NCBI GenBank assembly: GCA_003524705.1
Contig: DQGV01000344.1
Coordinates: 3,051 to 18,212, forward strand
DNA: 15,162 bases
Source: Anaerolineae bacterium
Lineage (GTDB): Bacteria; Chloroflexota; Anaerolineae; Anaerolineales; Villigracilaceae
Reading direction: 5' to 3'
Made by a program: the position numbers and the translations under genes. Below, piece by piece: positions 6,876 through 13,289 of this stretch (the first letter of the stretch is position 1; each line of letters opens with the position of its first letter). The notes below the pieces were generated by a model that saw only the letters and a list, made by a program, of their open reading frames with translations, was not told where the DNA came from and ran no database searches.

Positions 6876-8366
6876 ATGCCGCCCAGCAAGTCAGATTACT
6901 ACACCATTCTGGGAGTTTTTCGTGACGCCACGCAAGAGGAAATTAAGCGTGCCTATTTAGACTCTGCTCAACGCTTACACCCGGATAAAAATGTTGCCGC
7001 TGGGGAAACTGAATTATTTTTAGATGTGCAACAAGCCTACGAGACTCTTGCCAACCCAACACGTCGCAAACAATACGATGCCACACTTCCACCACAAGAA
7101 GAAGCAAATAAATTAATTCGCCACGAAATTTATTTCAGCCGACCCAATTTAGTGCGCATGAGCGAAGACCAATTATTGTATGCTTTGCTTGAAATCGCTC
7201 CACGTGAAGAAAAACAAGAAAGCCTGCCTACACCACCATTAAACATCTGTCTTGTGCTAGACCGTTCTACATCTATGCAGGGCGAAAAAATGGATATCCT
7301 CAAAGCCACATCTATTCAGCTATTGAGAAGCCTACGCCCGCAAGATGTGCTGAGCATTGTTTCATTTAGTGACCGGGCAGAAGTAGTCGTACCTGCTTCC
7401 ATTAGCCTAGATAAAAAGAAACAAGAGGGGCGTATTCAAATGATGCACGCCTCCGGCGCAACCGAAATCTATCACGGGCTTGAAGCGGGATTAAATGAAC
7501 TGCGTCGCACACATGACCCGTCTCGCGTCAATCATCTCATCTTGTTAACTGATGGCAATACTTATGGCGATGAACAAGCCTGCTTAGAACTTGCCGAACA
7601 AGCCGCCGCACAAAATATAGGCATCACCGGCATGGGGCTTGGGCATGAATGGAATGATATCTTTCTCGATGCACTTGCTAGCAAAACAGGTGGTTCATCT
7701 GCTTATATTTCAAATCCCAAAGATATTGAAAAACTGCTAGTTGATAAATTCAAAGCACTCGCCAGCACCTTTGCAGACGAAGTTTTGCTAGAATACAAAC
7801 CCGTTGAAAACATTCGCGTCAATTACGCCTTCCGCCTTCAACCCGAAGGTGGTGCTATCGAAATTGAAAACCCCATGCGCCTCGGTCCCATTCTTCGAGA
7901 CGCCCCTTTACATGTATTATTAGAATTTGTAATTAGCCCAACTGCATTTAACGAAAACGACATCATCACTGTTTTGAATGGAACCTTGAAGACCTCCATT
8001 ACGTCCAACCCGATGCCTGCGCTGCCCATCCGCCTCCACCTAACGCGCGACCTGCATCCACAACCCTCATCAGACCCTCCGCCTACACGGATTTTAAAGG
8101 CTCTTTCAAAACTTACTTTATACCGCATGCAAGAACGCGCCCAAGCCGCAGTAGATGCTGGTCAAATTGACTCAGCCGTTCGACATCTACAAAATTTAGC
8201 AACTCACTTGCTATCTCAAGGTGAGCATGGACTTGCTAAAACCGCTTTATTTGAAGCAGACACACTTGAACGTATGCACTCTTGGAGTGCTAGTGGTAGT
8301 AAAGACATTAAATATCAAACACGCGCACTTTTACTAGGTAGCGGCAAGAAGGAGAAAGCGAAATGA
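6876..8366 (+). CDS. J-domain/VWA-domain fusion protein
   Basis: A 496-residue protein of unusual architecture. Residues 7-70 are a J domain (DYYTILGV...YLDSAQRLHPDKN...QAYETLANP..RKQYD) with the Hsp70-stimulating HPD at 35-37, but no G/F region, zinc finger or substrate-binding domains of a full DnaJ. Residues 123-300 are a von Willebrand factor A domain with a complete metal site: DRSTS at 129-133, Thr196 in GATEIYHG, and LLTDGNT with Asp226. Next comes a beta-rich segment (about 300-395), a proline-rich stretch and a helical C-terminus (about 405-470). This resembles stand-alone bacterial VWA proteins, here with an N-terminal J domain added. No signal peptide is present. It lies two bases after the PP2C gene, and its stop overlaps the FHA gene start (ATGA). 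Inference: the VWA part binds a partner in a metal-dependent way and the J domain recruits Hsp70/DnaK to it, under control of the neighbouring kinase and phosphatase. Confidence 0.9.
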   Translation: MPPSKSDYYTILGVFRDATQEEIKRAYLDSAQRLHPDKNVAAGETELFLDVQQAYETLANPTRRKQYDATLPPQEEANKLIRHEIYFSRPNLVRMSEDQLLYALLEIAPREEKQESLPTPPLNICLVLDRSTSMQGEKMDILKATSIQLLRSLRPQDVLSIVSFSDRAEVVVPASISLDKKKQEGRIQMMHASGATEIYHGLEAGLNELRRTHDPSRVNHLILLTDGNTYGDEQACLELAEQAAAQNIGITGMGLGHEWNDIFLDALASKTGGSSAYISNPKDIEKLLVDKFKALASTFADEVLLEYKPVENIRVNYAFRLQPEGGAIEIENPMRLGPILRDAPLHVLLEFVISPTAFNENDIITVLNGTLKTSITSNPMPALPIRLHLTRDLHPQPSSDPPPTRILKALSKLTLYRMQERAQAAVDAGQIDSAVRHLQNLATHLLSQGEHGLAKTALFEADTLERMHSWSASGSKDIKYQTRALLLGSGKKEKAK

Positions 8367-8872
8367 TTGTTTGTTCAAATTGCAAACATAAAAATATGGC
8401 AGGAGCAATGTTTTGTTCTGAGTGTGGTGCACAACTAGTTGGCACCAACGAACTTGTGACGCAAAACATTTCTACCGATAGCCTTAATAATATTGGCAAA
8501 AAACCCACTGGCTCATTGACTGGCTCACTGAGTGGCGCAGATGCATGGGCAAGTTTACATCTTTTAGATACCGGACAAGTTCTTCCACTTTCCTCACGTA
8601 ATGAATTTACGATGGGGCGTATTAGTGAAGGTCAACCGATTATGCCGGATATTGATTTATCTCCTTATCAAGCCTATGCTGCTGGAGTTTCGCGTTTACA
8701 TGCCGTCATAAAAAGACAAGGCTCGCAAGTCATCTTCATGGACCTTGGCTCTGCCAATGGAACGTACGTCAATGGCAAACGTTTATCATCTAACACAGAA
8801 CATTCCCTCAACCATGGCGACATTGTGGCACTCGGAAAATTAAAAATGCAAGTTTTAGTGAACAATTCATAA
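8363..8872 (+). CDS. Zinc-ribbon/FHA-domain protein
   Basis: A 169-residue protein. The N-terminus is a zinc ribbon with Cys4, Cys7, Cys18 and Cys21 (CSNCKHKN..GAMFCSECG). A Ser/Thr-rich linker (about 28-60, with two TGSL steps) is a plausible phosphorylation target. Residues about 64-167 form a forkhead-associated domain that binds phosphothreonine: FTMGR at 82-86, SRLHA at 110-114, LGSANGTYVNGKRL at 128-141 and LNHGDIVALG at 149-158. The key Arg, Ser, Asn and Gly positions are intact. It is likely the reader or adaptor for phosphorylated partners of the kinase encoded in the same operon, perhaps after its own linker is phosphorylated. The start is decided by the ATGA overlap with the J-VWA gene and by AAGGAG eight bases upstream. 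Confidence 0.92.
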   Translation: MIVCSNCKHKNMAGAMFCSECGAQLVGTNELVTQNISTDSLNNIGKKPTGSLTGSLSGADAWASLHLLDTGQVLPLSSRNEFTMGRISEGQPIMPDIDLSPYQAYAAGVSRLHAVIKRQGSQVIFMDLGSANGTYVNGKRLSSNTEHSLNHGDIVALGKLKMQVLVNNS

Positions 8873-8886
8873 GGAAGCGAGTTGAC

Positions 8887-9129
8887 ATGGCGTATTCAAT
8901 TATTTTGCACATCCCTGGCGAGCAATCCATCGCTGGCGAAGTAGAAGAACTCCCAAAAGCAACCGATAGCATTATTGTTGTGATTAATCCACGCACAAAA
9001 GATGGAAAAGATTTACACTACATAGATAATAGTGCTGTGAAAGTGATTTGGCCCCTCGCCAAAGTCAGTTTCATCGAAATACTCGGTGACTCACAAGATG
9101 AAAAGATTATTGGTTTCGTGAGAGAATAA
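8887..9129 (+). CDS. Small uncharacterised protein (80 residues)
   Basis: I do not recognise this protein. It is 80 residues long, acidic and rich in predicted beta strands: [42 protein letters not shown] and KIIGFVRE. It has no cysteine, signal peptide or membrane segment. The alternation of short strands and the single-domain size suggest a small beta-barrel, but that is only a guess from pattern. It is placed 14 bases after the FHA gene and one base before the response-regulator gene, with a GGAAGCGAG-type ribosome site upstream, so it is almost certainly translated as part of the operon. A role as accessory or adaptor in the kinase/FHA pathway is inferred from position alone. Confidence 0.75.
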   Translation: MAYSIILHIPGEQSIAGEVEELPKATDSIIVVINPRTKDGKDLHYIDNSAVKVIWPLAKVSFIEILGDSQDEKIIGFVRE

Positions 9130-9130
9130 C

Positions 9131-9856
9131 ATGCCCGAAATGGATAGAAGAAGAATTTTAGTAGTAGATGATGAAGAACGCATGGTGCGCTTCATCCGCA
9201 TGAACTTGGAACACGATGGCTTCCAAGTCGGTGAAGCATTTAATGGAAAACAAGCCATCCAAAAAATTCGAGACTTTACACCCGATGTCATCTTGCTTGA
9301 CGTGATGATGCCCGATATTGACGGCTTTGAAGTGTTAGAAACAATTCGTGACTTTAGCAATGTGCCTGTGATTATGCTCACAGCCAAAGGCGAAGAAGAC
9401 GATAGAGTTCGCGGTCTCGAAGGTGGCGCAGATGATTACATCACCAAACCTTTTAGTCCGCGAGAATTGGTCAGTCGTATCAAAGCTGTATTAAGAAGAA
9501 CAGAAGGCGCGACCGGTTCCACACACGGAATTTTAGAAATTGATAAACGCCTCAAAATAGATTTTGACCGCCGCGAAATTTGGCTCGAAGGCAAACTCGT
9601 AAAACTCCGCCCGACTGAATATCGTTTGCTTTATCACTTAGTGCAAAATGCAGGCTGGGTTGTCTCACACGACCAATTGCTCCAAAAAGTTTGGGGCTAT
9701 GAATATCGTGATGAACCTCATTACGTTCGCCTCTACATTAACTATCTGCGCGAGAAATTAGAAAAAGACCCTGCCAATCCAGTTTACATATTAACTGAAC
9801 GGGGTGTAGGTTACCGCTTTGTAGATTTCAAACGAAGCAAAGAAAATAAAGAATAA
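9131..9856 (+). CDS. OmpR/PhoB-family response regulator
   Basis: A 241-residue two-component transcription factor. The receiver domain (about 8-120) has the acidic pair Asp13/Asp14, the phospho-acceptor Asp57 in ILLDVMMPD, Thr84 in MLTAKG and Lys106 in TKPFSP. The winged-helix DNA-binding domain (about 135-236) has the family pattern [42 protein letters not shown] and ERGVGYRF. Everything needed for phosphorylation and DNA binding is present. The start at 9131 follows the previous stop by one base and has GAGAG about seven bases upstream; a second ATG at 9140 is possible. No histidine kinase gene is adjacent: the next gene downstream encodes a heat-shock protein. Being last in a Ser/Thr-kinase operon, it may receive input from that kinase or act as the operon's transcriptional output. 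Target genes are unknown. Confidence 0.95.
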   Translation: MPEMDRRRILVVDDEERMVRFIRMNLEHDGFQVGEAFNGKQAIQKIRDFTPDVILLDVMMPDIDGFEVLETIRDFSNVPVIMLTAKGEEDDRVRGLEGGADDYITKPFSPRELVSRIKAVLRRTEGATGSTHGILEIDKRLKIDFDRREIWLEGKLVKLRPTEYRLLYHLVQNAGWVVSHDQLLQKVWGYEYRDEPHYVRLYINYLREKLEKDPANPVYILTERGVGYRFVDFKRSKENKE

Positions 9857-9866
9857 AATATCTTTT

Positions 9867-9910
9867 CGTCATTGCGAGGAAGGTTGCGAAGCACCTGACG
9901 AAGCAATCCC
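9867..9910. repeat. Interspersed palindromic element, GTCATTGCGAGG family
   Basis: This is a 44-base element starting CGTCATTGCGAGG and ending GACGAAGCAATCCC. It can fold: ATTGC (9871-9875) pairs with GCAAT (9903-9907), and an inner AGGTTGC/GCACCT hairpin lies between. The pattern matches a short repeat that I recognise as frequent in Chloroflexota and other genomes; a related copy lies at 10756-10784. It sits 10 bases after the response-regulator stop. Confidence 0.75.
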
Positions 9911-9943
9911 AACATAGTAAAAAATTTAACAAAATTTATACAC

Positions 9944-9974
9944 AACGCTTGCGTTTTTTTAACGCAAGCGTTTT
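9944..9974 (+). terminator. Hairpin with T-tract after the kinase operon
   Basis: AACGCTTGCGTT (9944-9955) and AACGCAAGCGTT (9961-9972) are perfect 12-base inverted repeats around a five-T loop, ending in TTTT (9971-9974). The likely role is rho-independent termination of the kinase/response-regulator operon. The 3' T-run is short, and the hairpin is only 48 bases before the hsp20 start, so it could instead be an operator or leader structure of hsp20. Confidence 0.6.
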
Positions 9975-10008
9975 AAATTAAGCATGTAAGTTAAAACCAA
10001 CAAATCAA

Positions 10009-10015
10009 AAGGAGG
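10009..10015 (+). promoter_or_regulatory. Near-perfect Shine-Dalgarno of hsp20
   Basis: AAAGGAGG ends about five bases before the ATG at 10021. It is the best ribosome site in the window, consistent with very high expression of the heat-shock protein. No complementary stretch that would mask it as an RNA thermometer was seen nearby. Confidence 0.7.
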
Positions 10016-10020
10016 CACCT

Positions 10021-10464
10021 ATGTCTAGTATTATTCGTTGGGAACCCGCTCGTGAAATGATGACCCTGCGTGAGGCGATGGACCGTCTCTTTGATGACGC
10101 ATTTACTCGTCCGCTCAGCCTCAACAATGGCAACTGGTCTGTCCCCGCTGTGGATATGTACCAAACTGATAATGAAGTCGTTGTCAAAGCCGCATTGCCG
10201 GGCATCAAGGCTGATGAAGTTCAAATCAATGTCACTGGCGAAGTCCTCACCCTGAAAGGTGAAACCAAACACGAAGAAGAAAAGAAAGAAAAAGCCTATC
10301 ATCTTCGTGAACAACGCTGGGGTTCGTTTGAACGCTCAATCGTCCTGCCGACCGAAGTTGTAGCAGACAAAGCCAAAGCCGATTTTGAAAACGGCGTGCT
10401 GACCATCACACTTCCCAAAGCGGAAGAGGTCAAACCCAAAACCATCAGCATCAAAACCAAATAA
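10021..10464 (+). CDS. Small heat-shock protein, Hsp20/alpha-crystallin family
   Basis: A 147-residue ATP-independent chaperone that holds unfolding proteins in large cytoplasmic oligomers. The N-terminus (MSSIIRWEPAREMMTLREAMDR) is the usual short variable arm. The alpha-crystallin domain runs from about 40 to 135, with VPAVDMYQTDNEVVVKAALPG, LTLKGE, the loop HLREQRWGSFERSIVLP and the A-x-x-x-N-GVLTITLPK signature (FENGVLTITLPK). The C-terminal tail carries IS-I (KTISIKTK), the short motif used for oligomer assembly. The length is typical. It appears to be a single-gene unit: a hairpin precedes it and a strong terminator follows 11 bases after the stop. Its codon use looks richer in C-ending codons than that of its neighbours, fitting high expression. 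Confidence 0.95.
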   Translation: MSSIIRWEPAREMMTLREAMDRLFDDAFTRPLSLNNGNWSVPAVDMYQTDNEVVVKAALPGIKADEVQINVTGEVLTLKGETKHEEEKKEKAYHLREQRWGSFERSIVLPTEVVADKAKADFENGVLTITLPKAEEVKPKTISIKTK

Positions 10465-10475
10465 ATAACATAACT

Positions 10476-10507
10476 AAAAAGGAGTCGAGTTAACTCGACT
10501 CCTTTTT
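10476..10507 (+). terminator. Rho-independent terminator of hsp20
   Basis: This is a perfect 32-base palindrome with stem GGAGTCGAG (10481-10489), loop TTAA and CTCGACTCC (10494-10502), followed by TTTTT (10503-10507). The leading AAAAA allows the hairpin to extend, so it could also work from the other strand. Confidence 0.93.
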
Positions 10508-10545
10508 GTTTAATAGGTATGATTGCGGATTAGGACACTTAATCT

Positions 10546-11793
10546 ATGACCTCAACTTATTCATCCCTCCGCATCAACTCTGACCGTATGCTTGATTCGT
10601 TTACCCAAGTCTCTGTCTTCGGTTCAACATCCGAAGGTGGAGTGAATCGCCCAAGTTTTAGTGAAGCACATCTACAAGCTAGAAAATGGTTTCGTGACCA
10701 AATTGAATCATCAGGTTTTGAATTTCGCACAGATGGTGCAGGTAATCATTCGGCTGTCATTGCGAGTGAAAAGAAGCAATCTCCTACATTGATAATTGGC
10801 TCACATCTTGACTCTGTTCCCAACGGCGGAAAATATGATGGCGGCCTCGGTGTCGCCGCCGCGTTTGAAGTGTTGAAAATAATTCAGGAAAACAGAATCA
10901 AGTTGAAAGTCAATGTAGAAGCGATGGATTTTACAGATGAAGAGGGCACATTAGTCGGTCTGTTAGGTAGTGCTGCAATTTCAGGTCATCTTCATCAAAA
11001 AGATTTAGATAACCCACGTGGCGGAAGAGAAAATTTAATTGAAGGTATGAAACGCGCAGGCTTATCTGACGAAAGCATGTTGAGTGCAAAGCGAGACCCA
11101 AAAACTTTGGCGGGATATTTAGAATTACACATTGAACAAGGCAAACGATTAGAAAAATCAAAAATCAATATTGGAATTGTTTCAGCCATTGTCGGAATTG
11201 CATCGTATCGTTTAACTTTTATTGGTAAAGCCAATCATGCAGGCACAACAACAATGGAAGATAGACTCGATGCTTCATTAGGTGCAAGTTCGTTTACGTT
11301 GAAAGCGCGTGAATTGGTGATGAACGAATTTAAGAACTCTGTAGTCAATGTTGGCAAAATGGAATTTGCACCAGGCGCATTTAACATTGTGCCTGCTCAA
11401 GTAGATTTATCTTTAGAATTTCGTTCAGCCACTCAAAGTGAATTTGATAAATTAGATGAAGCATTAATTTCTTTAACAAAAAGTGAAGCGAAACAATTTG
11501 GTTTGGAATTAAAAATAGAATTTCTTGGCAAACATTCTCCCAGCCCAATGAGTGATAAAACCCAAACCGCATTTGCCAGTGCTTGTGATGATTTGGGATT
11601 AACACACACTTCTTTAACTTCAGGTGCTGGGCATGATGCCCAATCACTTGCGGATTTATGTCCAGTTGGAATGATTTTCGTTCCGTCCGTAAATGGGATT
11701 AGCCATTCTCCGCGTGAGTTTACAGAATGGGAAGATTGTGTGAATGGAGCAAATGTTTTGTTGCATGCAGTTTTGAAATTAGGAATTGATTAG
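10546..11793 (+). CDS. M20-family Zn amidohydrolase (allantoate amidohydrolase / N-carbamoyl-amino-acid hydrolase type)
   Basis: A 415-residue cytoplasmic metallohydrolase that splits N-carbamoyl or ureido groups. Di-zinc motifs are IIGSHLDSVPNGG with His87, DGGLGV with Asp98, FTDEEG with Glu132/Glu133, LELHIEQG with His195, and NGISHSPREF with His387. KANHAGTTTM (229-237) is the dimer/substrate loop, and SGAGHDAQ (359-366) is typical of the allantoate/carbamoylase branch. The length matches the family. The start is the ATG at 10546: INSDR aligns with the INxxR opening usual in this family, although no ribosome site is visible. Residues 71-80 (VIASEKKQSP) are encoded by a GTCATTGCGAG-type interspersed repeat. 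The substrate cannot be fixed; allantoate, ureidoglycine or carbamoyl amino acids are all possible. The adenosine deaminase-like gene follows 87 bases downstream, hinting at purine or pyrimidine breakdown. Confidence 0.9.
   Translation: MTSTYSSLRINSDRMLDSFTQVSVFGSTSEGGVNRPSFSEAHLQARKWFRDQIESSGFEFRTDGAGNHSAVIASEKKQSPTLIIGSHLDSVPNGGKYDGGLGVAAAFEVLKIIQENRIKLKVNVEAMDFTDEEGTLVGLLGSAAISGHLHQKDLDNPRGGRENLIEGMKRAGLSDESMLSAKRDPKTLAGYLELHIEQGKRLEKSKINIGIVSAIVGIASYRLTFIGKANHAGTTTMEDRLDASLGASSFTLKARELVMNEFKNSVVNVGKMEFAPGAFNIVPAQVDLSLEFRSATQSEFDKLDEALISLTKSEAKQFGLELKIEFLGKHSPSPMSDKTQTAFASACDDLGLTHTSLTSGAGHDAQSLADLCPVGMIFVPSVNGISHSPREFTEWEDCVNGANVLLHAVLKLGID
10756..10784. repeat. GTCATTGCGAG-type repeat inside a coding sequence
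   Basis: GTCATTGCGAG (10756-10766), six spacer bases and GAAGCAATCTCC (10773-10784) match the two ends of the repeat family also seen at 9867-9910. It lies in frame within the amidohydrolase gene and encodes residues VIASEKKQS plus part of P80. Confidence 0.6.
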
Positions 11794-11804
11794 GAAAGAA
11801 CTTT

Positions 11805-11864
11805 GCCACAGAGGGCACAGAGCTCTCTGTGAAAAAAATAAAAAACCTCTGTGTGCTCTGTGGC
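11805..11864. repeat. GCCACAGAG palindromic repeat, copy A
   Basis: GCCACAGAGGGCACAGAG (11805-11822) and CTCTGTGTGCTCTGTGGC (11847-11864) are inverted repeats with two mismatches in 18. It begins 11 bases after the amidohydrolase stop and ends 16 bases before the next ATG. A GTG inside it (11851) is in frame with the downstream gene but is part of the repeat. Confidence 0.9.
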
Positions 11865-11880
11865 TAAATTGGAGAATTAC

Positions 11881-12894
11881 ATGAAAAACTTTGACCCAAA
11901 ATATAACGACATTTCCAAAACCGAAATTCACTGTCACCTTGAAGGTGCGATTCGTACGCAGACGATTATTGATATTGCCAAAGAAAATAATATTAAATTG
12001 CCTGCTTATGAAGTCAATGAATTAGATAAACACGTCAAAGTACTTGACCAGATGAAAGATTTGCAAGCCGTATTAGATGCCTTTGATATTTTTCAACGAA
12101 GCATTACATCACCACAAGTGTTTGAAAGAATCGCTTGGGAATTATTCGAAGATTGTGCCAAGCAAAATATTAAATTGTTTGAAGTCCGTTTTTCACCCGA
12201 TTGGGCATTTCATGGACATAAACTTGATTGGGATGCTTGTTTAGATGGTTTGCTTCGAGCCATTGATAAAGCTGAAAAAGAATTTGACATGGCAATTGGA
12301 ATCATTGCCATTACATCCAGAAGCATGGGTGCGGAATCATGTGTCAAAACTGTAGATTGGGCGATTAAGCATCAAAAACATATTCAGGCTGTAGATTTAG
12401 CCGATGGCGAAAAGATTTTCCCTGCCAAAGATTTTATTAAACCGATTCTCAAAGCCAAAGATGCAGGCTTGAAAGTGACCATCCATTCAGGTGAAGATAC
12501 ACCTGCGGAATATGTAATGGAAACAATCAAAAATTTTAAACCAGACAGAATCGGACATGGAATCCATAGCATCGAAGATATGAAGGCTGTGGAAATGCTC
12601 ATCGAAAAGGGGATAACGCTTGAAGTGAATCCGTGGTCGAATTACTTGACCAATTCTGTATCAAGTATTGAGGCGCATCCACTCAAGAAATTGTTTGACC
12701 TCGGAGTTAAAGTCACAATCAATTCTGATGACCCCGAAGTGTTAGAAACAAATGTCAATAATGAATATCGCATTGCGCATGAAGTTCTAGGCATGAGTTT
12801 GGAAGAAATCCACACTTGCAATCGTTTTGCGTTTGAGGCTTCCTTTATTGAGCCTGAGAAAAAACAGAGAATTTGGGAGAAATATTTTGTTTAG
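11881..12894 (+). CDS. add: Adenosine deaminase family protein
   Basis: A 337-residue member of the amidohydrolase superfamily, expected to deaminate adenosine or a related adenine compound in the cytoplasm. Zinc and catalytic residues are all visible: EIHCHLEGA with His17/His19, TIHSGED with His202 and Glu205, RIGHGIHS with His226, and NSDDPE with Asp283/Asp284. The loop VNPWSNYLTNSV (249-260) corresponds to the CPxSN substrate loop of adenosine deaminases but differs in detail, so aminodeoxyfutalosine or another adenine derivative is a possible substrate. The start is the ATG at 11881, with GGAG six bases upstream. An in-frame GTG at 11851 would add ten residues encoded partly by a palindromic repeat and is rejected. 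The TAG stop shares its last base with the next repeat copy. The upstream neighbour is a ureido-hydrolase, consistent with nucleobase catabolism or salvage. Confidence 0.85.
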   Translation: MKNFDPKYNDISKTEIHCHLEGAIRTQTIIDIAKENNIKLPAYEVNELDKHVKVLDQMKDLQAVLDAFDIFQRSITSPQVFERIAWELFEDCAKQNIKLFEVRFSPDWAFHGHKLDWDACLDGLLRAIDKAEKEFDMAIGIIAITSRSMGAESCVKTVDWAIKHQKHIQAVDLADGEKIFPAKDFIKPILKAKDAGLKVTIHSGEDTPAEYVMETIKNFKPDRIGHGIHSIEDMKAVEMLIEKGITLEVNPWSNYLTNSVSSIEAHPLKKLFDLGVKVTINSDDPEVLETNVNNEYRIAHEVLGMSLEEIHTCNRFAFEASFIEPEKKQRIWEKYFV

Positions 12895-12964
12895 CCACAG
12901 AGGTCGCAGAGTTCACAGAGATTCTTAATAAGGTTTTCTCAAAGCTCTCTGTGTTCTCTGTGGC
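12894..12964. repeat. GCCACAGAG palindromic repeat, copy B
   Basis: It starts GCCACAGAGGTCGCAGAG on the final G of the adenosine deaminase-like stop codon and ends CTCTGTGTTCTCTGTGGC (12947-12964). The loop between arms is longer than in copies A and C. The mRNA would form a long hairpin right after the stop, possibly serving as the 3' end of that transcript. Confidence 0.88.
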
Positions 12965-12987
12965 TGATTATGCTTACAAAATTCAAA

Positions 12988-13017
12988 TTGACCAATTGGC
13001 AACCCTTAGGGTAAAAT
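12988..13017 (+). promoter_or_regulatory. Promoter of the rpmH-rnpA-yidD cluster
   Basis: TTGACC (12988-12993), an 18-base spacer and TAAAAT (13012-13017) form a good sigma-70-type promoter, leaving a leader of about 75 bases before rpmH. The spacer carries the small palindrome ACCCT-t-AGGGT (13002-13012), and the leader has a weak CCC/GGG hairpin, either of which might modulate expression. Confidence 0.7.
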
Positions 13018-13097
13018 AATGCGCTACTTAACCCTGAAAACCCATTCCCGTTTGGGGATTGTGTAAAACTGTAAAGCAATAGAAGGAAAATTTTAGA

Positions 13098-13268
13098 ATG
13101 ACCAAGCGAACTTATCAACCAAAAATCCGCCGTCGCGTGCGCGTACATGGCTTTCGCAAACGCATGGCAACCGCCGATGGACGCGCAGTCCTCAAACGTC
13201 GTCGCCTTAAGGGACGACATAAGTTAACCGTCCGCTCCAACGAACACGTTAAAAAAGTTCGTTGGTAA
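13098..13268 (+). CDS. rpmH: 50S ribosomal protein L34
   Basis: A 56-residue, very basic ribosomal protein of the large subunit. [19 protein letters not shown] and [20 protein letters not shown] match the universal L34 pattern almost throughout. The family is usually 44-47 residues; here the normal end (HKLTV) is followed by about eleven more residues, [11 protein letters not shown], a C-terminal extension. AAGGA lies ten bases before the ATG. It precedes rnpA by 21 bases, the standard bacterial arrangement. Neither dnaA nor an origin is visible upstream, where an adenosine deaminase-like gene lies instead, so this cluster is not shown here to be origin-linked. Confidence 0.96.
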   Translation: MTKRTYQPKIRRRVRVHGFRKRMATADGRAVLKRRRLKGRHKLTVRSNEHVKKVRW

Positions 13269-13289
13269 ACTTGCGATTAAGAGGCGCGG

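Noticed and set aside
9975..10020. RNA thermometer controlling hsp20
   Set aside because: The strong AAAGGAGG is downstream of, and not complementary to, the 12-base hairpin, and no UUUU or UCCU stretch close by pairs convincingly with it.
10005..10314. Open frames overlapping hsp20 in other frames and on the minus strand
   Set aside because: Hsp20 is unambiguous in its own frame; the others are shadows with no ribosome sites or family signals.
11851..11880. GTG start adding ten residues to the adenosine deaminase-like protein
   Set aside because: The GTG and the next codons belong to palindromic repeat copy A; the ATG at 11881 has a proper GGAG site and gives the expected family N-terminus.
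13020..13097. oriC/DnaA-box region upstream of rpmH
   Set aside because: No cluster of TTATCCACA-type boxes and no dnaA gene is visible; the leader looks like an ordinary promoter region.
12939..13220. Minus-strand open frame opposite rpmH
   Set aside because: It runs through the repeat, the promoter and the antisense of rpmH, which is an unmistakable L34 gene; no family resemblance on the minus strand.
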